A stretch of DNA of 64,000 bases from Ottowia massiliensis (lineage in GTDB: Bacteria > Pseudomonadota > Gammaproteobacteria > Burkholderiales > Burkholderiaceae_C). Where the stretch lies: assembly GCF_900240305.1 (NCBI RefSeq), contig NZ_LT964854.1:1674001-1738000 (forward strand). Direction: 5' to 3'. This document shows, piece by piece, positions 35,983 to 44,610 of this stretch (positions within the stretch are counted from its first letter, which is position 1; each line of letters starts with the position of its first letter). The translations under genes and the position numbers were made by a program. Below the pieces are notes generated by a model that was not told the DNA's origin, made no database searches, and was given only the letters and a program-made list of their open reading frames with translations.

Positions 35983-38900
35983 CGCTTGCTCCTTGTCGTT
36001 CCAGTGTCCGCACGAGCCGCTCCATCTGCATGAAGCGCGAGCCCTTGACGGCGATGCAGCCCGCTTGCGGCAGCAGCGCCAGCGCCGCCGCTTGCAGGGC
36101 ATCCATGTTTTCAAAATGACGGCCGCCCGCGCCAAAGGCCCGCACGGCGTGCGGCGTCAGCCCGCCCAGCGCCAGCAAATGCGTGACGCCCCGGCTGCGG
36201 GCATACGCGCCCGCTTCGGCATGAAAAGCCGCGCCCTGGCGGCCCACCTCGCCCATGTCGCCCAGCGCCAGCACGCGCGGGGCGGGCATGCCCGCCAGCA
36301 CGTCAATGAGCGCCAGCACGGAATCGGGGTTGGCGTTGTAGGTGTCGTCAATCAGCGTGACGGCGCGGCCTGCCACGTGCAGCAGCGCCGCGCGCGAGCG
36401 GCCCGCCACGGGGCGAAAGGCTGTCAGCCCTGCCACCATCGCCTCAACCGGCGCGCCCGCCGCCACGGCGCAGGCCAGCGCGGCCAGCGCATTGAGCAGG
36501 TTGTGGCGGCCTGCGGCGTGCAGGCTGAAAGCCACTTCGCCCACGGGCGTGACGGCACTGGCGCGCCAGCTTTCGCCTTGCCAGAGCGCCTCGCGCGCGA
36601 ACACGCCCGCGCCTGCGGCCTGCTCTCCAAATGTGAGCAGGCGGTGCGGCCCCGCAAGCGATGTCCACAGCTTTTCATGGGCATCGCCCGCCGGAAAAAT
36701 GGCCGTGCCGCCTGCTTGCAGGCAGCCAAAGACACTGCCGTTTTCCCGCGCCACGGCTTCCACGCCCGGCATGAATTCCTGATGCTCGCGCTGCGCGTTG
36801 TTCACCAGCGCCACGGCAGGCGCGGCCATGCGGGCCAGCACGGCGATTTCGCCGGGGTGGTTCATGCCCAGCTCCACCACGGCCACGCGGTGTGCGGGGC
36901 GCAGGCGCAGCAGGGTCAGCGGCACGCCCACGTCGTTGTTCAGGTTGCCTTGCGTGGCCAGCGCGGCGCTGCCGTGCCAGGCGCGGAAGATGGCGGCCAG
37001 CATTTGCGTGACAGTGGTTTTGCCGTTGCTGCCCGTCACGGCCACCAGCGGCCCGGCAAAGCAGCGGCGGCGCCAGCCAGCGGCCATTTGCCCCAGCGCG
37101 CGGCGGGCATCGGGCGCGGCCAGGCCGGGCAGACCGCTGGCTTGCAGCTGCGGCCAGCTGGCGGCATCCACCAGCGCGCAGGCCGCGCCTTTGCGCGCGG
37201 CTTCGGGCAGAAAGTCGGCGGCGTCGAATCGCTCGCCGCGCAGCGCCACGAACAAGTCGCCCGGCGCGAGCGTGCGCGTGTCGGTGTGCACGCGGGCCAC
37301 GGGCGTGGCCGCATCGCCTGCCAGCTGCGCGCCTTCCACCCATTGCGCCACTTCGCCCAGCGTCAGGCCCATGCCTTGCGCCGCCGGGTCGTTGCCAGAG
37401 GCTGGTTTGCTATTGCTTTGATAGCTGGAAGTCCCCGTATTTAAAGGACCTGCGCCGGTTTTGGCTCTGTTTTGGGCCAAGGCGCGGCGGGCTTCGGCCT
37501 GATCCGAGAAGGGGCGGCGCTCGCCCTTGATTTCCTGATAGTCCTCATGGCCCTTGCCAGCGATCAGCACCACGTCCGCCGGCTGGGCCGCCTGCAAGGC
37601 CAGGGCGATGGCGCGGGCGCGGTCCGGCTCGGCGCGCGGCTGGCTGCCGGGCGGCAGGCCGCGCAGCACGTCGGCCATGATGGCTTGCGGGTCTTCATCG
37701 CGCGGGTTGTCGCTGGTGACGAGCACTTCATCGGCCAGCCGCGCGGCGGCCGCGCCCATCAGCGGGCGCTTGCCCTTGTCGCGGTTGCCGCCGCAGCCGA
37801 ACACGGCCCAGAGCCGCCCGCCGCGCGCTGCCGCCAGCGGGCGCAAGGCTTGCAGGGCTTTTTCCAGCGCGTCGGGCGTGTGGGCGTAGTCCACCACGGC
37901 CAGCGGCTGGCCGGCCGCGGCAATCTGCTCCATGCGGCCCGGCACGGCGGGCAGGCGGCTGCACGCACGCGCGGCGGCGGCCAGCGGCACGCCCAGCGCG
38001 CGCATGGCGGCCATCACGCCCAGCACATTGCTGACGTTGTAGGCGCCCACCAAGTCTGTTTGCAGCGCGTGGGCCGCGCCGCCTGCTTCATGCACGGTGA
38101 AGGCCAGCCCTTGCGGGCGCTGCTCCAGCCCGCTGGCCCACAGGCGCGCGCCTGCGGCGGGCGCCGCGCCGCCCTGGCACAGCGCGCAGCCCCACACGTC
38201 CACGCCGCGCTGGCCGGTGGCTTCGGCCAGCGCGAGGCCTTGCGGGTCGTCCAGGTTGATGACGGCCGCTTGCAGGCCGGGCCAGGCAAACAGCGCGGCC
38301 TTGGCCTGCCAGTAAGCCTGCATGCTGCCGTGCCAGTCCAGATGGTCTTGCGTGAAATTGGTGAACACGGCCACGCGCACGACCAGCCCGGCCATGCGGC
38401 GCTCGGCCAGGCCGATGGAAGAGGCCTCCATCGCGCACGAGCGCGCGCCTTCGTCCAGCATGCGGCGCAGCCCGGCTTGCAGCTGCACGGGGTCGGGCGT
38501 GGTCAGGCCCGTGGCCTGCAAGCGGCCCGGCAGGCCCATGCCCAAAGTGCCCGCAAAGCCGCATGGATTCAGCGCGGGCAGCTCCTGATCTGATGGCAAA
38601 CCGGGATGCGAGAGCGCCGCCGCCAGCCACCAGGCGCTGGAGGTTTTGCCATTGGTGCCCGTGATGGCGATGACGGGCATGCGCTGCGAAGGGTGGCCGT
38701 AGAACGCGGCGGCCACCCGGCCGGCCTGCGCTTTCAGGCCGGGCAGGCAGGCCACGGGCGCGCCAGCGGGCAGGCCGGCCAGCGCGGCCTGCGCTTCTTC
38801 GGGCGAGGCGGGCGGCTCCATCAGGCAGGCCGCAGCGCCTTGCGCCAGCGCGGCGGTCAAGAAGCGCCGCCCGTCGGCCGCTGCGCCGGGCCAGGCGATG

Positions 38901-39025
38901 AAGCCGTCTCCTGCCTGCACCTGGCGGCTGTCGGTGCGCAGCTGGCCGCGCACGCGCTGGCGCAGCCACTGGGCGGCTTCTTCGGGCGTGCGCAAGTGCG
39001 CAATGGGGGCGTCAGCCAGGGGCAT
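35972..39025 (-). CDS. MurE-MurF fusion: UDP-MurNAc-tripeptide synthetase and UDP-MurNAc-pentapeptide ligase in one chain
   Basis: Single 1017-residue polypeptide carrying two Mur ligases. The MurE half (about 1-520) has TDSRQVQAGDGFIAWPG, AITGTNGKTSSAWWL, and the TSDNPRDEDP motif of meso-diaminopimelate-adding enzymes. The MurF half (about 548-1017) has HTDTRTLAPGDLFVALRG, VTGSNGKTTVTQML, ELGMNHPGEI and DDTYNANPDS. A 25-residue Ser/Gly/Asn linker joins them without a stop. I used the ATG in the TGATG overlap with ftsI; a GTG one codon upstream is an alternative. Such fusions are known in some Burkholderiales (for example Bordetella). Adjacent Mur steps could thereby be coupled. Confidence 0.95.
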   Translation of the reverse strand: MPLADAPIAHLRTPEEAAQWLRQRVRGQLRTDSRQVQAGDGFIAWPGAAADGRRFLTAALAQGAAACLMEPPASPEEAQAALAGLPAGAPVACLPGLKAQAGRVAAAFYGHPSQRMPVIAITGTNGKTSSAWWLAAALSHPGLPSDQELPALNPCGFAGTLGMGLPGRLQATGLTTPDPVQLQAGLRRMLDEGARSCAMEASSIGLAERRMAGLVVRVAVFTNFTQDHLDWHGSMQAYWQAKAALFAWPGLQAAVINLDDPQGLALAEATGQRGVDVWGCALCQGGAAPAAGARLWASGLEQRPQGLAFTVHEAGGAAHALQTDLVGAYNVSNVLGVMAAMRALGVPLAAAARACSRLPAVPGRMEQIAAAGQPLAVVDYAHTPDALEKALQALRPLAAARGGRLWAVFGCGGNRDKGKRPLMGAAAARLADEVLVTSDNPRDEDPQAIMADVLRGLPPGSQPRAEPDRARAIALALQAAQPADVVLIAGKGHEDYQEIKGERRPFSDQAEARRALAQNRAKTGAGPLNTGTSSYQSNSKPASGNDPAAQGMGLTLGEVAQWVEGAQLAGDAATPVARVHTDTRTLAPGDLFVALRGERFDAADFLPEAARKGAACALVDAASWPQLQASGLPGLAAPDARRALGQMAAGWRRRCFAGPLVAVTGSNGKTTVTQMLAAIFRAWHGSAALATQGNLNNDVGVPLTLLRLRPAHRVAVVELGMNHPGEIAVLARMAAPAVALVNNAQREHQEFMPGVEAVARENGSVFGCLQAGGTAIFPAGDAHEKLWTSLAGPHRLLTFGEQAAGAGVFAREALWQGESWRASAVTPVGEVAFSLHAAGRHNLLNALAALACAVAAGAPVEAMVAGLTAFRPVAGRSRAALLHVAGRAVTLIDDTYNANPDSVLALIDVLAGMPAPRVLALGDMGEVGRQGAAFHAEAGAYARSRGVTHLLALGGLTPHAVRAFGAGGRHFENMDALQAAALALLPQAGCIAVKGSRFMQMERLVRTLERQGASGAA
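37400..37460 (-). repeat. Family A-like sequence inside the MurE-MurF linker
   Basis: On the coding strand the linker reads GGCGCAGG, GGGACTTCC, AGCTATCAAAGCAATAGC. This is the order and approximate spacing of the family A right half (GCGCA, GGGAC, GCTATNAANNNNATAGC), closest to the copies at 62892 and 46983. The resemblance is partial. Confidence 0.4.
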
Positions 39026-40785
39026 CACATGGACTCCTCTGCCGCGTCGCTCACGATTTGCGGCTTGACTTTCAGGTCGGGCTGCACGCCCAGCGTGCGC
39101 AGCGCCTGCTCGGTGACCAGGCTGAACAGGGGCGCGGCCACCAGGCCGCCGTAGTAGCCGCCGCTGCTTGGCTCGTCAATCATCACGACGATGACCAGCT
39201 TCGGGTCGCTGATGGGCGCCATGCCCACGAACCACGAGCGGTATTTGCCATCGCCATAAGAGCGGCCCACCAGCTTGCGGGCCGTGCCGGATTTGCCGCC
39301 CACGGAGTAGCTGTCGGTCTGCGCCTGCTGCCCCGTGCCGCCGGGGCCGGTGGCCATTTGCAGCATCTTGCGGATGGCGCCGGCCGTCTTGGCGGTGAAC
39401 ACCCGCGCGCCCTGCTCCAGCGGGTGGTTTTCGTCCACGCGGTTCAGGCGCAGGCGCGTGACATGCCCGTCTCCGGCAAAGGCCGAATAGGCGCGCGCCA
39501 GCTGCACCAGGGAGGCCGAGAGGCCGTAGCCGTAAGACATGGTGGCCTTTTCCGTGGGCCGCCACTGCTTCCAGGGGCGCAAGCGGCCCAGCGCCGCGCC
39601 CTTGAGGCCGATTTCGGGCCGCTGGCCGAAGCCCAGCGCGGTGTAGCTGTCCCACATTTGCTGGGGCTGGAGCTTTTGCGAGATCTTGAGCGAGCCGACG
39701 TTGCTGGACTTCTTGATCACGCCTTCCACCGTGAGCGTGCCGTAGTTGTGCACGTCGCGGATGGTGAAGCGGTCCAGCTGGTAGTAGCCGGGCGCGGTGT
39801 TGATGAGCGTCTGCGGCGTCACTTGCCCGGCGTCCAGCGCCATGGCCACCGTCACGGGCTTCATGCTGGAGCCAGGCTCGAACGCTTCGGCCAGCGCCAT
39901 GTTGCGAAAGCGCTCCTGCCCGGCCTTTTTCCACTTCTCGCGGTTCGGCCACTCTTCCGGCTCGTAGCTGGGGTAATTGACCATGGCGATGATTTCGCCC
40001 GTCAGCGCATCCAGCGCCACCACGCTGCCGGCGCGCGCCTTGTGCTGCATGACGGCATCGCGCAGCTTGCGGTAGGCGTAGGCCTGGATGCGCGCGTCAA
40101 TGGACAGATACACATCCTGCCCGTCCACCGGCGGCTCTTCTTCGCCCACCACCTCGATCACGTGGCCCAGCTGGTCACGGATGACGCGGCGCGAGCCGGG
40201 ACGGCCCGCCAGCTCCTTTTCATACAGGCGCTCGGCGCCTTCCAGCCCCACATTGCTGTCTCCTGCAAACCCCACCACGTGGGCGGCGGCAGCGCCTTCG
40301 GGGTATTTGCGGAAGAAGTCGCGCTGCACTTCCAGCCCCTTCATCTTGAGCGCGGCCACTTCGGCGGCCACCGAGGCGTCCAGATAGCGCTTCAGCCAGA
40401 CGAAGTTCTTGCTCACGTCGTCGAGCTTGCGGTCCAGCTCGGCCTGCGGCACGTCCAGAATTTTTGCCAGCTGCGCGCGCTTGATGCCGTCTTCCTCGCG
40501 CACCTGGCGCGGGCGCACCGCCACGCTCACGGTCACGATGGAAGAGGCCAGAATTTGCCCATTGCGGTCCAGAATGCGCCCGCGCGTGGCGGGCAGGCTC
40601 ATCGTGGTGACCAAGTGCACCTCGCCTTTTTGCTGGAGAAATTCCTTGCTCAGCACCTGCACATGAATGGCGCGCCCGACCAGCCCCAGAAAGACCAGGG
40701 CCAGGCCGGCCATGATGAAGCGGCTGCGCCACACGGGCGTTTTCATGTCCAGCAGCGGGCTTTGGGCGTAGCGGATGTCGTTCAC
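39025..40785 (-). CDS. ftsI: Peptidoglycan D,D-transpeptidase FtsI (PBP3)
   Basis: Divisome transpeptidase partner of FtsW, about 586 residues. One N-terminal membrane anchor (FIMAGLALVFLGLVG), the PBP dimerisation domain (LPATRGRILDRNGQILA), then the catalytic domain: SxxK in EPGSSMKPVTVAM (about 303), SxN in KKSSNVGSL, and the third motif as KSGTA near 496. The start is GTG at 40785, overlapping ftsL as GTGA; the frame stays open far upstream in other genes. It ends in an overlap with the murEF start. Confidence 0.95.
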   Translation of the reverse strand: MNDIRYAQSPLLDMKTPVWRSRFIMAGLALVFLGLVGRAIHVQVLSKEFLQQKGEVHLVTTMSLPATRGRILDRNGQILASSIVTVSVAVRPRQVREEDGIKRAQLAKILDVPQAELDRKLDDVSKNFVWLKRYLDASVAAEVAALKMKGLEVQRDFFRKYPEGAAAAHVVGFAGDSNVGLEGAERLYEKELAGRPGSRRVIRDQLGHVIEVVGEEEPPVDGQDVYLSIDARIQAYAYRKLRDAVMQHKARAGSVVALDALTGEIIAMVNYPSYEPEEWPNREKWKKAGQERFRNMALAEAFEPGSSMKPVTVAMALDAGQVTPQTLINTAPGYYQLDRFTIRDVHNYGTLTVEGVIKKSSNVGSLKISQKLQPQQMWDSYTALGFGQRPEIGLKGAALGRLRPWKQWRPTEKATMSYGYGLSASLVQLARAYSAFAGDGHVTRLRLNRVDENHPLEQGARVFTAKTAGAIRKMLQMATGPGGTGQQAQTDSYSVGGKSGTARKLVGRSYGDGKYRSWFVGMAPISDPKLVIVVMIDEPSSGGYYGGLVAAPLFSLVTEQALRTLGVQPDLKVKPQIVSDAAEESM

Positions 40786-41081
40786 GGCGCCTCCCCGCTT
40801 TGCGCCGCTGCGGGCGCAGCCTTGAGCTTCACGCGCTCCGTGATGGATGGCGTGGCCAGACGCATGCCCAGCCGCTGCATGGCCACCTCCTCCACGCGCA
40901 GGGAAGTGGCCAGCGCGCGCTTTTGCACTTCCAGCCGCGCCCGCTCCGAATCCAGGCGGCGCTCTTCGGCCATGGCCACATCCAGCTCGGCAAACAGGCG
41001 GCGCGCCTCGTGCTGCACGCGCACCATGTGCAGCGCGCTCATCACCACGGCCACCAGCAGGCAAAAAGCCAGTTTGTTCAT
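40782..41081 (-). CDS. ftsL: Cell division protein FtsL
   Basis: Small bitopic divisome protein of 99 residues: a short N-terminus, one hydrophobic helix (LAFCLLVAVVMSALHMV), then a heptad-rich coiled coil (HEARRLFAELDVAMAEERRLDSERARL) and a C-terminal RLGMRLATPSITER. It overlaps rsmH upstream and ftsI downstream by 4 bases each. Confidence 0.93.
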   Translation of the reverse strand: MNKLAFCLLVAVVMSALHMVRVQHEARRLFAELDVAMAEERRLDSERARLEVQKRALATSLRVEEVAMQRLGMRLATPSITERVKLKAAPAAAQSGEAP

Positions 41082-42004
41082 GCCGCCTCCCCGCTCCAGG
41101 GCGCGGCCGTGCGCTCGGCCACGCGCAAGATGGCGCTGCGCGCGCGCGGATTGGCCGCCACCTCGCGCTCGCCGGGGCGCGTGCGGCCCAGCAGGCGCAA
41201 GGGCAGCGCCTGCGGCGCGGCAAACGGCGCGCGGCGGTCCACCACTTCACGCGAGTGGCGGGCCATGAACTGCTTGACGATGCGGTCTTCCAGCGAGTGA
41301 AAGCTGATGACGGCCAGCCGCCCGCCTTCGGCCAGCACGCCCAGGCTGGCCCGCAAGGCGGCGGCCAGATCGTCCAGCTCGCCATTGATGAAGATACGCA
41401 GCGCCTGAAAAGTGCGCGTGGCCGGGTGCTGGCCCGGCTCGCGCGTTTTCACCGCGCCGGCCACCAGCTGCGCCAGCTCCGCCGTGCCCGTCAGCGGCTT
41501 TTGCTGGCGGCGCGCGGCGATGGCGCGGGCAATGGCGCGGGCAAAGCGCTCCTCGCCAAAGTCGCGGATCACGCGGGCGATGTCTTCTTCCGCCGCTTCG
41601 GCCAGCCACTGGGCGGCGCTTGTGCCGCGCGTGGGGTCCATGCGCATGTCCAGCGGGCCATCGGCGCGCAAGGAAAAGCCGCGCGCCGGGTTGTCAATCT
41701 GCGGGGAACTCACGCCCAAATCCATCAGCACCCCGTCCACGCTGGCGGGCGCCAGCGCGCCCAGCGCCGTAAAGCTCGCGTGGCGGCATTCAAAGCGCGC
41801 GTCGCCCATGCGCGCGGCCTCGTCCATCGCCTCCGGGTCTTTGTCAAAAGCAATCAGCCGCCCGGCAGGCCCCAGGCGCTCCAGAATGGCGCGGCTGTGC
41901 CCGCCCCGGCCAAAAGTGGCGTCCACATAGCAGCCTGCGGGACGGGTGACGAGCGCGTCCACCGCCTCCGCCAGCAAAACCGTGGTGTGTGTCCAAGCCT
42001 GCAC
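41078..42004 (-). CDS. rsmH: 16S rRNA (cytosine-1402-N4)-methyltransferase
   Basis: SAM-dependent methyltransferase, 308 residues. HTTVLLAEAVDAL opens the protein; CYVDATFGRGGHSRAIL is the SAM loop; DGVLMDLGVSSPQIDNPARGFSLR and LRIFINGELDDL are family signatures, with SFHSLEDRIVKQFM near the end. I chose GTG at 42004 with GAGGG upstream, since no ATG occurs near the conserved N-terminus. It is 10 bases after mraZ. Confidence 0.94.
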   Translation of the reverse strand: MQAWTHTTVLLAEAVDALVTRPAGCYVDATFGRGGHSRAILERLGPAGRLIAFDKDPEAMDEAARMGDARFECRHASFTALGALAPASVDGVLMDLGVSSPQIDNPARGFSLRADGPLDMRMDPTRGTSAAQWLAEAAEEDIARVIRDFGEERFARAIARAIAARRQQKPLTGTAELAQLVAGAVKTREPGQHPATRTFQALRIFINGELDDLAAALRASLGVLAEGGRLAVISFHSLEDRIVKQFMARHSREVVDRRAPFAAPQALPLRLLGRTRPGEREVAANPRARSAILRVAERTAAPWSGEAA

Positions 42005-42014
42005 GCCAGCGCCC

Positions 42015-42443
42015 TCACAAGCAGATGTCCGCCAGCGCATCGGGCATGGGCGCCTGCATGCTCTGCGCCTCTTTGGCACGGTAAGTGGCCCGGTCCCACA
42101 GCTCCAGATGGCTGAGCATGCCCAGCAAGATGGCCTCGCGCGAAATGCCCGCCGCCTCGCGCAGCTCCGGCGCAATCAGCACGCGGCCCGCGCCGTCCAT
42201 CTCCACATCCACGGCATGGCCCAGATAAATGCGCTTCCACCACTGCGCCGACATGGGCAGCGCCGCCACGCGCTCGCGGAACTTCTCCCACTCGGGCCGG
42301 GGAAACAGCAGCAGGCAGCCTTCCGGGTGGCGCGTGAGCGTGAGCTGGCTGCCGCAGCACTCGCGCAGGGCGTCACGATGCCGGGTCGGCATGGAAAGCC
42401 TCCCTTTGGCATCAAGAACGATGGACGACGGCCCCTGGAACAA
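42015..42443 (-). CDS. mraZ: Transcriptional regulator MraZ
   Basis: First gene of the dcw cluster: a DNA-binding protein with two SpoVT-AbrB-like domains that represses its own operon in E. coli. 142 residues starting LFQGPSSIVLDAKGRLSMPTRHRD; the second domain has DVEMDGAGRVLIAPELREAAGI. The start appears to be TTG at 42443 (AAAGGG 6 bases upstream). Another TTG at 42458 adds five residues that MraZ proteins lack. An unusual start for a regulator of this operon. Confidence 0.93.
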   Translation of the reverse strand: MFQGPSSIVLDAKGRLSMPTRHRDALRECCGSQLTLTRHPEGCLLLFPRPEWEKFRERVAALPMSAQWWKRIYLGHAVDVEMDGAGRVLIAPELREAAGISREAILLGMLSHLELWDRATYRAKEAQSMQAPMPDALADICL

Positions 42444-42502
42444 CGCGCACCCTTTCAAAAGGCCCGAAATCCAGTCAGAACACCACTTGCTGACTGCTTT
42501 TT

Positions 42503-42518
42503 GACCCTTTCAACCCAC
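42503..42518 (-). promoter_or_regulatory. Possible MraZ box
   Basis: On the minus strand GTGGGTTGAAAGGGTC shows two TGGGT/AGGGT direct repeats with 10-base spacing, about 60 bases before mraZ, as in known MraZ operators. A third weaker GTGGTG follows near 42481-42486. Confidence 0.45.
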
Positions 42519-42839
42519 TTTTTTGCAAGGCCGGGAATGTAGCAAGGAAAGCCTTTTTCCGCCGATGGGAGCTACAAACTCTTTCAAAGGAATCAATGGT
42601 TTGGCTGTATTTGTATTCAGGTGTTTTCAGGCCGTCCGGCGGATGCAGACCTGGCAGCAAAGCCTGAAATTCGCTCCTGTATCCATAGCGTGATGTCCTA
42701 GTGAAATCAGCGCAGGAGCCATTTTTACGCCTGTATATTTGCTCCTTTTTCTGATTGGAAAACGGCAAAGTCCGCCAAGGCGTGCGCCACAATGCCCGCG
42801 CCGCCGGCCTTCCCGCCCCCGGCCTTTTTCCGCTTTGCC
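42519..42839. other. Divergent region between mraZ and dgt
   Basis: Contains AT-richer sequence likely to hold the dcw promoter and a family A copy at 42669-42756. No coding signal. Confidence 0.45.
42669..42756 (-). repeat. Family A repeat, copy 11
   Basis: Minus-strand copy: TTCGCTCCTGTATCCATAGC, GTGATGTCCTAGTGAAATCA, GCGCAGGAGCC, then ATATTTGCTCCTTTTTCTG. Confidence 0.85.
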
Positions 42840-43982
42840 ATGACTTCATCTCTCGCCCCCTGGGCCAGCCGCCCCGGCCTCTCGCGCGGCAGGCGCTACC
42901 CGCAGCCGCCCGCGCCCACGCGCAGCGAGTTCCAGCGCGACCGCGACCGCATCGTTCACTCCTCGGCCTTCCGGCGGCTGGTTTACAAAACGCAGGTGTT
43001 CGTGAACCACGAAGGCGACATGTTCCGCACGCGCCTCACGCACAGCCTGGAAGTGGCGCAGCTGGCCCGCGCCATCGCCCGCGCGCTGAATCTGGAAGAA
43101 GACCTGGCGGAAGCCATCGCCCTCGCGCACGATCTGGGCCACACCCCTTTTGGCCACGCCGGGCAAGACGCGCTCAACGCCTGCATGGCCGCGCACGGCG
43201 GCTTTGAGCACAACCTGCAAAGCCTGCGCGTGGTCGATGTGCTGGAGCAGCGCTATCCCGATTACGACGGCCTGAACCTCTGCTTTGAAACCCGCGAAGG
43301 CATCCTCAAGCACTGCTCGCCATCCAACGCCCGCCGCATCGAACAGGCCGAGCCGGGCGGCGTGGCCCGCCGCTTTCTGGACGGCACGCAGCCCTCGCTG
43401 GAAGCGCAGCTGACCAACCTGGCCGACGAAATCGCCTACAACGCGCATGACCTGGACGACGGCGTGCGCTCCGGCCTGCTCACGCTGGAACAGGTGGCCG
43501 CCGAGCCGCTGGCGGCCCGCTTTCACGCCCAGGCGCTGGCCGAACACCCCAGGCTGCAAGGCCGCCGCCTGCTCTACGAAACCATTCGCCGCATGCTCAG
43601 CGAGCAGGTATACGACGTGATCCGCCACACCCGCGCCGCCCTGGCCGAAGCCGCCCCAGCCAGCGCCGACGCCGCGCGCGCCGCCCCCGCGCCGCTGGTG
43701 CGCTTTGGCAGCGACATGCGCGCGCAATCCAGCGCGCTCAAACGCTTTCTCTTCGCCAACCTCTACCGCCACCCGCAAGTGGAAGCAACCATGCAGGCCG
43801 CCCGCCAGATCGTGCGGGAGCTGTTTGCCGCCTACTGCGCCGACCCCGCGCAGATGCCCGCCAGCTTCGCCGCCCGCGCGGAACGCGAGCGCGCCGTGGC
43901 CGATTTCATCGCAGGCATGACCGACCGCTTCGCCATCAGCGAGCACGAGCGCCTCACAGGCCGCCGGCTCATGCCCCGGTAG
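42840..43982 (+). CDS. dgt: Deoxyguanosinetriphosphate triphosphohydrolase-like protein
   Basis: HD-domain dNTP triphosphohydrolase, 380 residues from MTSSLAPWASRPG. QRDRDRIVHSSAFRRLVYKTQVF and GDMFRTRLTHSLEVAQLAR give the first metal histidine; AHDLGHTPFGHAGQDAL gives the HD pair; DEIAYNAHDLDDGVRSGLL the last aspartate. The frame is open for 16 more codons upstream (to 42792), Pro-rich and unlikely. It is divergent from mraZ. The proteobacterial family is thought to adjust dNTP pools. Confidence 0.93.
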   Translation: MTSSLAPWASRPGLSRGRRYPQPPAPTRSEFQRDRDRIVHSSAFRRLVYKTQVFVNHEGDMFRTRLTHSLEVAQLARAIARALNLEEDLAEAIALAHDLGHTPFGHAGQDALNACMAAHGGFEHNLQSLRVVDVLEQRYPDYDGLNLCFETREGILKHCSPSNARRIEQAEPGGVARRFLDGTQPSLEAQLTNLADEIAYNAHDLDDGVRSGLLTLEQVAAEPLAARFHAQALAEHPRLQGRRLLYETIRRMLSEQVYDVIRHTRAALAEAAPASADAARAAPAPLVRFGSDMRAQSSALKRFLFANLYRHPQVEATMQAARQIVRELFAAYCADPAQMPASFAARAERERAVADFIAGMTDRFAISEHERLTGRRLMPR

Positions 43983-44080
43983 GCGAGGCGGCGCCCCAAA
44001 GCCCCGGCGCCAGCCCACGGCCCGCCAGCGAACGCCAAAAGGCGGATCGAAACGAGCCTGACGCAGGCAGCAGCCCGGCG

Positions 44081-44172
44081 CTATTTCGCTCTTCTATCCA
44101 TAGCATGAGGTCCTAGTGCATATTGCGCTGAAGGGCATATGCTGCCCCTCAAATTTGCTCCTGTTTTTAATT
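44081..44172 (-). repeat. Family A repeat, copy 12
   Basis: Minus-strand copy: CTATTTCGCTCTTCTATCC, ATAGCATGAGGTCCTAGTG, GCGCTGAA, hairpin GGGCATATGCTGCCC, then AAATTTGCTCCTG. Confidence 0.85.
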
Positions 44173-44257
44173 GGAAACAGTGCACCAGCCCTCGATGACA
44201 ACGGGCAGATGGAGGCCATCAGCAGCTGGCCCAGCGGCCATGCGCCCGCGCTTTTCG

Positions 44258-44300
44258 TCTGCGCTTTTTGCGCCCACGGTCAGGTTCTGAACAGCTTTTT
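44258..44300. repeat. Family B right-end remnant
   Basis: TTTTTGCGCCCACGGTCAGG then TTCTGAACAGC matches the terminus of the family B elements at 48307 and 51460. Confidence 0.45.
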
Positions 44301-44341
44301 AGAATCCCGCCTCTTTTTCCCGCCCGCCCCGTCTTTAGCCC

Positions 44342-44602
44342 ATGCCCCAAGTTCCGAGGCCGCTCAAATGGCTGCTGAAAGCTGCGCTGTTTCTGCTTTT
44401 GTTCGCCTTTGCGCTCAACAACCAGCATGAAGCCGTTTTGCGCTTTGCCTTCGGGTTGTACTGGCAGGCCCCCATGGCGCTGATCGTGCTGCTGGCCTTT
44501 GCGGCGGGGCTGGCGGCGGGCGTGGCGGGCATGCTGCCCGCCTGGCGCAGGCGGCAGGCGGCAGGCGGCGGCAATGGCGGCGGCAACGCGCGCCAGGAGT
44601 GA
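44342..44602 (+). CDS. lapA: LapA-domain inner-membrane protein
   Basis: 86 residues: two hydrophobic helices (LLKAALFLLLFAFALNN and PMALIVLLAFAAGLAAG), the LRFAFGLYWQAP stretch between them typical of the DUF1049/LapA domain, and a Gly/Arg tail. It sits directly upstream of lapB, as in E. coli, where LapA and LapB regulate lipopolysaccharide assembly. The lapB ATG comes 8 bases after its stop. Confidence 0.88.
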   Translation: MPQVPRPLKWLLKAALFLLLFAFALNNQHEAVLRFAFGLYWQAPMALIVLLAFAAGLAAGVAGMLPAWRRRQAAGGGNGGGNARQE

Positions 44603-44610
44603 GAGGCGTC

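Larger units (their letters stand above)
43983..44341. other. Intergenic region dgt-lapA
   Basis: Holds a family A copy (44081-44172) and a family B end remnant (44258-44300). No gene is visible. Confidence 0.5.

Noticed and set aside
39058..41268. 736-residue plus-strand frame over ftsI and ftsL
   Set aside because: Antisense shadow of well-conserved divisome genes.
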